Origin: Pontederia crassipes
Taxonomy: Eukaryota; Streptophyta; Magnoliopsida; Commelinales; Pontederiaceae
Reading direction: 5' to 3'
Length of the DNA stretch: 64,000 nucleotides
Assembly: GCA_030549335.1 (NCBI GenBank)
Contig: CM060198.1
Span: 48,573,353 to 48,637,352, forward strand
The translations under genes and the position numbers were made by a program. The notes under the pieces are model-generated. The model ran no database searches. It was not told where the DNA came from and saw only the letters and a program-made list of their open reading frames with translations. This document shows positions 22,193 to 31,790 of this stretch, in pieces. Position 1 is the first letter of the stretch, and every line of letters begins with the position of its first letter.

Positions 22193-23430
22193 GTATGACA
22201 CAGGATGACTTATCTTTTCATCACTTCTGATTAAATTGGTCTTAGTGACAACCAACCTGACAAAGAAGGGAACATCATATCAGATGAGCTGAGAGAATTG
22301 AATGCACAAGAAGAGGCCTTTCTTGTGCGGTGATTTCCATCAAGGATTCTTAATTTTGGTGTAGGGGAAACTTATATTTTGCATAGGGGTTTGTATGGTC
22401 TGTACTGGTGGTGGGTTTAATTAATCCTGTAAGACCACCCTCTGGAGTTCAGTAGCAGCTTAGCTGGACATTTATAACTCAGTAAATGAGGTTTCAAATT
22501 GACTAGTTCAGTCAAGACCTCTGCTGATCAGCTCAGACTGATCCAATTCCTTAATATGAGAGTTGCAATGAAGTAGTCACCAGTAGAAACAATCAGTGAA
22601 GATTATAACACTTTTTTTTTCTGGCGGATGCATGCTACAACTTGCAATTGCTTAGGAGTGAGACTCCTGCTATCGTGACTCGCAATAATCTTTTGTTTGT
22701 ATTGCAGAAACCATTAGCTTTTACAAGGGCCAATAATCTTTTGCTGTCAGATATTCCAACCAGGATGGTACACTGATGATCTAGGCCCACGAAGTCTTCT
22801 TCCAACACAGAAAATATTGAACACACGCCGATGTGTGTTTGATGATGATGATTAAGGTACTGTCGCACATTGGAACACCATAGAATTAGCATTCGTTTTC
22901 TTTCTTAAATCATCCATTGTGATGTCTCCACTTCTTTGTTGTTTCTGCACCATCTGTACTATATCACTGGGTCATACGTACTATGATAAGGAAGTATGCA
23001 CATACTGCGTATATATATTATAAGTTTTGTACATATAAATATCCCATATACACCATCATTTGATCATCCACCACTTGCCTTGGTAGATCAGAAGGCATCT
23101 TTATAGAATACATTATACATTATACACCACCATATGTTCATCCAACCTTTACTGTAATTATTCGGTATATGAAGTAAAAGCTCAGTCACTAAATACCAAG
23201 AGCAACAAAAACTAGCATTCAGGAGTGAATCGACATTCCATGATTACTTGAATTAATTATATATATTTATCTTTTTGAAAAGATAGCATATTGTTTGCTG
23301 TAAGCAAAATGAGCACCATTTTCTATGTTTACTTGTACAGATATACATTGTCCATGGAACTGCCAATAAATTATAACATGATGACTTCTTAGATGATATG
23401 TTAGAAATGTTGCAATGATGCTCCAAAAGA
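22193..23430. other. Non-coding filler between captured fragments in C
   Basis: Looks like intron or intergenic DNA carried along with captured genes. A possible acceptor (TTGTATTGCAG, near 22706) precedes a short stretch that I cannot assign. No convincing exon is seen. Confidence 0.4.
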
Positions 23431-23434
23431 TAAG

Positions 23435-23632
23435 ATATATGTCAAACACTACTAGTTCAGACACTACTAGTTCAATAAATTATAACTGCCAATGTTGCAA
23501 TAAATTATATATGCTCTCCTTCCCAGCAGATATATGTCAAACACTACTAGTTCAGACGTCTGCAATGGTACAGAGATAGATAAGCTCATCTTGATCAGCT
23601 TTATACATATATGTCAAACACTACTAGTTCAG
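23435..23632 (+). repeat. Short direct repeats at the capture junction in C
   Basis: GTCAAACACTACTAGTTC occurs three times in a 26-bp identical core at 23435-23460, 23530-23555 and 23607-23632. A fourth partial copy CACTACTAGTTCA directly follows the first. AATAAATTATAACTGCCAA-type words are also shuffled here. The pattern looks like filler DNA made during repair, just upstream of the glycolate-oxidase exon. Confidence 0.8.
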
Positions 23633-23730
23633 GCATGCATGCAGGGATGAATGCCAGTGACTGTTGCAGCATCAGCATGCATCTCCCTGTCTTGTGTACT
23701 TTCTTCCATGCCCCCTTAAAATGGATGCAG

Positions 23731-23862
23731 ATTGGAAGGCCAGTCGCGTTCTCCTTGGCTGCTGAAGGCGAGGCTGGCGTGAGGAAGGTGCTGCAGATGT
23801 TGCGAGACGAGTTCGAGCTGACCATGGCGCTGAGCGGCTGCACCTCGCTGCAGGAGATCACA
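23731..23862 (+). pseudogene. Captured exon of glycolate oxidase ((S)-2-hydroxy-acid oxidase)
   Basis: Glycolate oxidase is the FMN-dependent peroxisomal enzyme of photorespiration that oxidises glycolate to glyoxylate. After an intact acceptor (GATGCAG), the sequence reads [29 protein letters not shown] and [14 protein letters not shown], the conserved C-terminal part of the family. Homology stops at EIT without the usual C-terminal peroxisomal targeting tripeptide. The fragment is strikingly GC-rich against the AT-rich element, in keeping with recent capture from a host exon. Only about 44 codons of a protein of roughly 370 residues are present, in the same orientation as the transposon genes, so it is not a functional enzyme gene. 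Confidence 0.9.
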
Positions 23863-24004
23863 TGCAGACTTCTATTGCTATTATGTGTTGTATATTCTTT
23901 ATAGGGTTTTTTTCGCTTACCGTCCCGAATTATGAAATGATGAACTTGATTAGTGCTTCTTTGATGATCTAGTGAGGACTTTTGTACCCAGTGTGATGTA
24001 TTCA

Positions 24005-24566
24005 TATACTCTATTTAAACTTTGTAATGAGCATTAGCTCCACTTTATCAATCGAAAAATGATATATAGATATTTTTGTTATATTGGTTATTGTATTGTC
24101 ATTTATTTCATTGTATAATTAATAATTTGATATAAACAATATTATTGTGAAAAAATTATTGTTAATTTGTGACTGGATTGGGATAGTTTTGAGACAAACG
24201 GCAAACTGTGGGGACCAATTGTGATAAAAATTAGCTACGGAATAAGGACAAATAGTCACAAAAAAAATATAATTATTTTATCGCCGTAACATTATAGTTA
24301 CTACTTAGTGACAGATTAGCTACCGATTTTATATTCTAATAATTAAGATTTGCCACAAATTAGGGACGGATTAGGGACGACAGCACACATAATTAGCTAC
24401 AAAAATAGGGACACAAATTTGTGTCGCAATCAGCGACGAGGTATTAGCTACAGATGTACTCTGTCCATAATCCGTAGCAAATCCGACGTTAATATTATTT
24501 GCGATAGTATTACCTACGGATTTATTACAGATATCTCCGTAGCTAATAGCTCAAATTCTTGTAGTG
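24005..24566. repeat. Right subterminal repeat region of element C
   Basis: AT-rich sequence grading into TTAGCTACGG, TAGTGACAGATTAGC, AGGGACGGATTAGGGACG and TCCGTAGCTAATAGCTC, ending ATTCTTGTAGTG. Motifs match the left subterminal region of C in inverted orientation. Confidence 0.8.
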
Positions 24567-24721
24567 ATGACTGCATCGATTTAGCGCTGCCTTATGTCGA
24601 CGTCATGTTGACGTCTCAATATGGCAACACCACATCAATGCTAATTAGTCGCTAACCATTCTTGCCACGAAATAACTAGATGAACATCGTGTCTTCAAAA
24701 ATAGATAAACAATAAAATTAT

Positions 24722-26408
24722 ATTGTTTCTTAGAAAATGATCAATGCAAAGTGGCTTTGGAATGGGTCAAAAAATTGAAATATTCAAACAGATATGCATC
24801 GAACATATCGTGTTGTTTCAACATGAAAATGAGAAGATACCATAGAGCCATGATTGTCATATTTTTGTGCAAAGGTTGCTTCCAATTGCCTTTAAAGAAT
24901 TTTATCAAAGGCCATTTTGGAAACATTAACAGAGTTATGTATGTACGTTAAAGAGCTTTGTACATCCACCATTCCTTACGGAGACATGTTTCGGTTAGAG
25001 TCTTCTATTGTGATTACCGTGTGCAAGGTTGAGAAGATATGTCCACCTTCTTTATTTGATGTGGTGGAGCACTTGATTATACATCTTCCATATGGAATAA
25101 AAGTTGCTGGCCCAGTTCAATATCGGTGGTGGATGTATCCTTTCGAAAGATGCATGTTATATTTGAAAAGGAAGATGAAGAATAAGGCAAAAATCGAAGG
25201 CTCCATATGTGAAGCATATTTCATTGAGGAAGTATCCAACTTCACTTCAATGTACTTTGTGCCACATATATAATCGTGACATATGCAAGTTCCAAGAAAC
25301 GATGATAGTGGTGACGGGAAAGTCAATAGAATATTTTATCAATCTTTAAGTACCCTTATCGTCTTCTTGGTAAAGGACGCAAAGTTATGTTGAGCGATAG
25401 AGATGTCACTTTAGTTGTCAATTATATCCTTGCAAATTGTAGCGAGATGAAACCGTATCATCAATAATTGACAATCTTCGAATTCAGGAAATTTGAAGAA
25501 TTAGAAATCAATCCTTTAGTTTCCAATAATGATTTGTTGACACTAAGAGATGAACATTTTTCCTCTTGGTAGAGAAGTGAAGTGAGAACATTTTTCCTCT
25601 TAGTTTCAAATGATGAATTATTGGTTTTATAATTTCTAATTATTTTTTTCCTCTTAGATTATCAATGACTCAGTGACTGATTTGAGAATTCAAAAAGTCA
25701 ATTATGGACCGCAAAAATAAGTTTGTAGTTACTATGGCGTGATAGTTAATGGATATAGACTTCATACGAAATAATATAGTCGACAACCTTCTACTATTAA
25801 TAGTGGCATATGTGTTTTGGAAAGTATGTACAGGGATAACAAGTTAGATTATTACGGCATTATAGAAGAAATCATAGAATTGTCATATTTTGGTAAATTC
25901 AATAAAGTCATAGTACTAAAATATCATTGGTTCGATCCAGAAAAGAGAGTTAGAGTCGCACAAAAGTTTAAATTTGTAGATATTAAGCCTCGATTAGGAC
26001 TACAATCATATGATCCATTCGTATTGGCTGAAAAAGTATAAGAAGTGTACTACACTAAGTATCCATCGAAAAGAACCAAGGATGAATGGTGGGTGTCATG
26101 CAAAGTGAGAAGTAGTCTATTCTTAGTAGAAACAATGGTAGTTGATTGTGAAACATCATCCATTTACAATGATGTGACTGTAGATGATTACTATCAAGAA
26201 GATCGCATGAGCAAGATGATTGATATAGTTGATAAAGTTGAGAATATTCAATATAGTTGATGACATTGAGCTAATGGAAGAGTTGACTTCAAATGACCTT
26301 TTAGAAGAGAGTGTTGACAATTTTATTGATGATGACTCGAATCAAGATTATAGCAACGCCGATGAAGATGATGAATTAGAATACGAGACAAGCAATTGTA
26401 TCACGTAG
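24722..26408 (+). pseudogene. TNP2 transposase, 3' part (element D)
   Basis: Begins in mid-gene with ALEWVKKLKYSNRYASNIS and continues through VEKICPPSLFDVVEHLIIHL, RWWMYPFERCMLYLKRK and IEGSICEAYFIEEVSNFTS (DUF4218). After a degraded intron region, DUF4216 follows with YYGIIEEIIELSYFG and DEWWVSCKVRSSLFL, then an acidic Asp/Glu tail ending at 26408. The N-terminal Transpos_assoc and catalytic Asp regions are missing. There are many stops and frameshifts, including TAA at 26039-26041 in the middle of DUF4216. It is a dead fragment. Confidence 0.85.
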
Positions 26409-26459
26409 TTGTTTTAACAAATTTAAATTTTTTTCACTATGTTTCTAATTTTTTTATGC

Positions 26460-28725
26460 ATGGTTACACGAGGTCGAGCTTCAGGTGTGTCCCACTCTTC
26501 CAGGCGCTCCCTATGAGTGATGCGAGTCGACTACCTGGTGATATATTTATTATGTAGTTTATTTATATTTGAATAATTGGTACTAATTAGTAACATTTTT
26601 TTTATGGTGACAATTGCTCCATTGTGGACGGGGCACATAGCCGGATCATCACATAATTGGATGTCTCGATTTCATGATGATGATCGACATATCACCACAA
26701 GTTATTTATTGTGTATCTAATAAATTTAAATATGTGCAAAAATTTTAACTATTTTTTTAATGGTGACAGTAGCTCCGCTGTCGATAGGGCACATAGCATG
26801 ACCGTCGCATAGTAGGCAGTCCATTGGTGGATCGTCTCGATCGCATGACTCCGATCGACATGTCATCGTGTATTTAATAAATTTAAGTACATGTAAATGT
26901 TTTAACTATTTTTTATGGTGTCAGTTGCTACGCTTTCGTCGAGACCGATGGATGCTTCTCCACATTCCAGCGTCCATTCCACACAACCACGCGCCAACGA
27001 CCGACATATTACGCTAGGTGATATATTTATTAGTATTTTATTTATAATTGTCATGTAATTATATTAATAATTTCTTATTTGAATGATTGTCACTTGCGCC
27101 GCCGCCGATGGAACACGCAGTTGGATCGACATATTTTGACGAGCGGACTACCATGGATCATGCAGCATTAGATATCAAACTGGGTACGAACTTTACTGCT
27201 GATATATGAACTATCATTAGTTTAATATTATAGTACACTAACGATTCGTTATGTACAAGGGCTTGTCGATCATGTCGGACCCTTTCAGCCTACTCCAACT
27301 ACAGCGGACGATAATTCCACTTCGAAAGAAAAAGAGGGATTTCACGATAATGGGATGGTCACCATGAACAACATTGTTCGTCCGTAAGTCAAATAATTTC
27401 TATAATTTATTTATAGTTTTTCTTATAAACGTAAAAATGATTTTTTCGTAAAATATAGGACACTTTCACACCCGCTTCTATCATGTAGGATGTTAGTGCT
27501 CTTGTCCTTTTTCACTTGCCGGAAGGGTCAGGATCGTGGAAAGATGTCCCAATTCAAGTGCGGAATGACATCATTCTGTCATTTACTATATGATCTTTTT
27601 TTGCATTAGATATTTTATTTTATATTAATTTTAAATTACTAACATCTATAATATTTTTTAGAAAGCAAATTAATTTCATCCAGATCTAAATTTAGGAATG
27701 ATCCGGAGAGCATTTGAGGAGGTGGCTACGAAATGTCTCAGAAATTGGCTATATAAGTTTTGCAAAGCTGCTACGTCCACCGACCTCACTTTGGAGCAAG
27801 GCATACAAAGATGTCGATACATATTAGGCATCCAATTTGGGAGACATCATGTAAGAGGTGGTAAGTTTGCATTTGAACTGATTTGATATAGGATGGATGA
27901 AGAATGGCAAAAAAGTCTAAAAGGAAAAAGTTAACAGACTTTCGAAGCCCGAGGCACACATCCACACAGGCGGCTCCATTCTATTTGACGAGCATCGAAT
28001 TCGATACAAAATAGAATAATTAAACTTTTATCTTATACTTATTTTATAAATTTGAAACTTTGCATAGGAAGAAAAACAAGGTGGTACTATAAACTTTCGC
28101 ACGGTCTACGAGGCCACATATAAAAGCAGAAAGACCAATGACTTGGTCATGCCCACTGCTGGTAGAGTTCTAGTAAGTATCATTACATGTTCACTTGGTT
28201 ATTCACATTAGCTTAAATGACTTTTCAAATATGCAATATTCAATTTTTTTTAGAATGTGTATAATCAAAATGGTCGAGAAGTACAGAGATGATCCTATTA
28301 CTCAACCACTACGTAACATATCTCCAAAATGATTCACATTTTAACATTATAACACTTTGTATGTTTATATGTTTTTTCTATGTTATATAATTTATATGAT
28401 TTACAATGTTATATATAATTTGTCTATTTTGTAAAGGGCATTATTGTTTGGGAGGAGGTTGCCGGTACGACACGAGGAGGATACCTATGTGGCATCAGCA
28501 CATTTGCTCAGTTTCTTAGGAGGAGCGGAGGATATGCAGTGGCTAATTTGCTCCGAGTTCATCACGTTGGACAGCATCGAGAACTCATCTCGGCAGAGCT
28601 AGTCAGCAGCTTCCTCAACATTTGACTCCCACCAGCCAAATACTCAGTCCCCATAAGGCCAAAGATCGAGTACGTCGACGTCGAATGTCAAGAATGACAA
28701 TGACGATGATAATGATTTAGGATAG
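26460..28725 (+). pseudogene. TNPA-like CACTA protein, Transposase_24 family (element D)
   Basis: The ATG at 26460 opens MVTRGRASGVSHSSRRS, homologous to the A and B genes. Short N-terminal exons follow, among them two GHIAGSSH-type copies (26609- and 26768-), then the core exon with FEEVATKCLRNWLYKFCK and LTLEQGIQRC (27700-27860), the THIHTGGSI motif (27958-27985) and TYKSRKTNDLVMPTAG (28117-28165). The C-terminal exon (about 28440-28725) lacks the LSQQ array present in A and B. Stops and frameshifts are scattered through it. Confidence 0.78.
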
Positions 28726-28899
28726 ATACTTTTGTATTGTGTATCTTTGATATATTTTATTATAATGTGTGATATCATTTTGTTTTCTTATTAACTCTTT
28801 TGTGATGGTTGTTACTACTTTTCTTTGATATTATTGTTATCAATGTGAAGAATGCATTATATAGGCATTCTATAATTTGTATGGTGTGAGAAGGGAACA

Positions 28900-29223
28900 A
28901 AACGGCAAGAATTGGGCAAAATTATTCGAATATAATGTCTCCTTAACGTTGCATTAGCGATGCAATTTGATTAGATGCTATTTTAGATATATCGCAACTA
29001 GCATCACGTTAGCGTTTAAAGCTTTGGCGTCACCTTAGCATCGCAATATAGATGAAACACGACATCACATTAGCGTCACATTAACGTCTAAGTAGTGTGA
29101 CATTAAGCAGAAGTTTAGTGCCACCTTAGTGTTTAAGTAACGTCGCACTGTTCAGCGCCAACTTAGCGTCGAGTTAGCGATGCCCTCAAACTCCTCGCAA
29201 GGACACTTGTGGTGCTAGTAGTG
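28900..29223. repeat. Right subterminal repeat region of element D
   Basis: TTAGCGTTTAAAG, TTAGCGTCACATTAACGTC and CTTAGCGTCGAGTTAGCGA motifs run up to the CACTA-type end. Confidence 0.75.
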
Positions 29224-29337
29224 TGATATTAGATTCAATGTATTAAATAAATGAATGAATGAAATAAAAATGTGAAAAAGGTAAGTCATTTACTTCTTAT
29301 TTTCCCTACTTTCATGTTCTTATCATAGAACAAATCC

Positions 29338-29525
29338 TAGTTAAGACTAAAGAGAGATCATATTTTTAGGTGAAAGTGAAACAATTAAAATTAACAAATT
29401 AATTTCCTTTTGCTTCTCACGCCCCTGTCCATAACCTTCTTTCTTAACTTCAACTTGGTGTGCATTCTCTATCATTCACATCACCAAAAAAAAATTAAAG
29501 AAAAATGTGTGATATCCATCGAGTT
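29338..29525 (+). repeat. Dispersed repeat, third copy of the 8.3-9.4 kb family
   Basis: GTGAAACAATTAAAATTAAC, CTTTTGCTTCTCACGC, CTTGGTGTGCATTCTC and GTGTGATATCCAT align in order with 8200-8290 and 8830-8960. It lies directly outside the right end of element D. Confidence 0.6.
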
Positions 29526-29651
29526 ACATGTGAAACGAGAAAAACCTAGTAAACCTCCTTTAAAGGATAAAGTACAAGGTGAATGGGTAATATACAACAT
29601 AGCAAAATGATATATGCTTCTTTTTTATTTATAGTAATATTTCAAGAAAGG

Positions 29652-29652
<1 letters not shown>

Positions 29653-29750
<98 letters not shown>
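29653..29750 (+). repeat. Compound microsatellite (TTA)n-(ACT)10
   Basis: About 22 TTA units (29653-29720) switch abruptly to ten ACT units (29721-29750). Confidence 0.97.
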
Positions 29751-31775
29751 GAAACATATCTTTAGCTACGAAAAGTATTTATGATATGTTTCAAAATTTT
29801 CAAATAAGATCAAGTAAACTCTAACATGAAAATATCTTAAGTGAGCAATGCTTGTGAAGTTCAAATAAGTTTTACGTAATATTGATATGTGATAATGACA
29901 TGTGTATTTTGATATTGTTAAACTCCACGTGTTCATTGGCCATGCTGGTTGAAGAAGACGTTCGATATACCTAATACCTTTGGGGCATATAAAGTGTGTC
30001 TTTGCCCTTTGAGGGCTCCTCTGCGTACACATATTGACTTATGTTATGGGTTGCATATTCGAGACTCATAATTGTGAAGCTCTGCTTAGTTGTATGACAC
30101 GTGATCATGTTGGGACATGCATCGACCCATTACATGCTCTACGTATCCGAGACTTATGAATGTGGAGCTCTACTTAAATGTATGACATATGATCATGAAG
30201 GGATATGTATGCTTTATGTATCCGAGACTCAATAGAGGGATACATATTGACTCATGATATACTCTACATATTCGAGACTCATGATTGTGAAGCTCTACTT
30301 AATTGACACATGATCATGGAGGGATACATATTGACCATGTTGAGTGTAATGTCACGTGTGGAGTTTAATTATGAATATAATAATATCTTGAATGTTATAT
30401 GGGTTATGCTTTAAATGTTTTCTCATATGAAAAAATATGGTTATTTAAATGTTACATGCATTTATATTGTTCCCCTATGTTGTACTTTTATTCCACTCAA
30501 TGAGCAAATAAGTATTGATCATATTACTCTAGTTGATTTTTTTCAGATAATCTTAAGTCCTCGAGTTAAGTGGACTCGAAGCTGACTTTTGATACATATA
30601 AAAGAGGTCGTCGTTGAAGCAGTTTTATTTCCCTTCACTTTTGTTTCTGAAAGCATGCATGTATTATATAAACATAGATGATGAAATAAATTTTGATAGA
30701 AATAATACGTGAGGTGATATCACACTTAATATTTGGAGCGCTATATGTTTGGTAGCATGGGAAATAATAATGATGACATCATGTGAATGATATATTTTAT
30801 AGTTTCTTATTAAACTTTATGAATATAATTGTATTTATTATTTGTACATGTAAGTAACATTCAGTTAAACAAGTGAGGAGGTTATGAAAATTTTATTTTA
30901 AAATAGTTAAATAAGTTTAGAGTTGCAATAATTAGGATTAGAATTAGTCACGGGATTAGATGTGACAATAGTGGTTGCCTTGTGCTTGAGCCTAGTCCCC
31001 CATCATTCACGAATTATTATTATTGATGTTGTTATTGATGGCTTGCCTTGGTCTTCCCTCATTGGCCTATATGAAAGTATCATGAAGTTTTCCTTAATTG
31101 ATTGAGCTCTCCCTATTGTATTGGATAAGATCAAACACCAAATTTAATCAAAGTCAATTGAATCAAATCCAATGAAATTCTATAGATCATTGTCATTTGG
31201 ATATATTGGCATAAGATTGGATGATGTTGTCCTATTAATTATTAGATTGTTATTGGCCAATGACCATTGATTATTGAATTGAAATCATTAATAAAACATT
31301 AGCTTGTTGAAATATTGTTAACTAATCAATTGGTATTGATATTGAATAGTGTTTCAACCTTGACATCGACATATTGATCCATTAATTATTGCATTGCATC
31401 ACCTTATTTTCTCAATTGTTCTCCTATTGATTCGATCATTGAATAATATTGATTATGGTTAGATCCTACATATTGAGTATTTTTATACTCATGAATTTTC
31501 TTTGCATCTAGATCCATGCAGGTGATAGGACTATAGAGGATGGTATTGTTGGTGGCTCTACTCAGTGACAGACAGATGTTACACATAGCCTAGATCGCAT
31601 TGTTTACCTTTATCTATTTTATCTACTTTGGATATTTTGAATTATCAATTGTTATTATTGAAGTATTTTCACATTTTATAGATTATATTTAAAGAATTTA
31701 TTTTATGTAAAATTGTGAAGCATATTTGGGGTGACTCTAAACATGTGTTAGTCACTTGAGTCTCAGGGCATTACA
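29751..31775 (+). mobile_element. Probable 5' LTR of a Ty3/gypsy-like element, plus orientation
   Basis: The segment ends CAGGGCATTACA (31775), a typical gypsy LTR terminus. It is followed by AGGTATTAGAAGC (31778-31790), a degraded match to the initiator-tRNA-Met primer-binding site. Inside are three to four diverged repeats of about 100 bp around GATACATATTGACTCATG and ATTCGAGACTCATGATTGTG (30027-30340). The 5' boundary is unclear; an inverted repeat GAAACATAT...ATATGTTTC (29751-29793) lies at the presumed start, next to the microsatellite. Confidence 0.45.
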
Positions 31776-31790
31776 AAAGGTATTAGAAGC
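31776..31790 (+). promoter_or_regulatory. Primer-binding-site-like sequence
   Basis: GGTATTAGAAGC resembles the plant retroelement consensus TGGTATCAGAGC, complementary to initiator tRNA-Met, and follows directly after the LTR-like end ATTACA. Confidence 0.4.

Larger units (their letters stand above)
12735..24566 (+). mobile_element. CACTA (En/Spm) transposon C with captured host gene fragments
   Basis: The left end CATTACAAGAATTTGAGCTA and the right end (opposite strand) CACTACAAGAATTTGAGCTA form terminal inverted repeats of about 30 bp that differ at two positions. One difference turns the terminal CACTA into CATTA. The target duplication is ATG (12732-12734, 24567-24569). Subterminal regions (12735-13440, 24130-24566) are rich in TAGTGACAGATTAG and TAGCTACGG motifs, unlike the GCGTC motif of A, B and D. 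Internal order: GC-rich leader block, intron, TNP2 gene, TNPA gene, then about 3 kb of foreign DNA with ARF-GAP and glycolate-oxidase exons, then the right end. It is inserted inside element D. Confidence 0.94.
24570..29223 (+). mobile_element. CACTA element D, right part
   Basis: Resumes the GCGTC-type subterminal sequence (TTTAGCGCTGCC, TATGTCGACGTC) after element C. It then passes directly into the middle of a TNP2 gene, so the GC-rich block and the first part of TNP2 seen in B are deleted here. A TNPA gene and right subterminal repeats follow. The outer end reads GGTGCTAGTAGTG, giving CACTACTAGC on the other strand; I place the terminus at 29223 and TGA at 29224-29226 would be the duplication. 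The left copy of that triplet could not be confirmed. It is the most degraded of the four elements. Confidence 0.75.

Noticed and set aside
23611-23904. A functional glycolate oxidase gene
   Set aside because: Only one exon-sized piece is present, with no FMN-binding barrel upstream and no C-terminal targeting signal, and it lies inside a transposon.
29583-29765. Open frame across the TTA/ACT microsatellite
   Set aside because: It is a poly-Ile/poly-Thr translation of a simple repeat.
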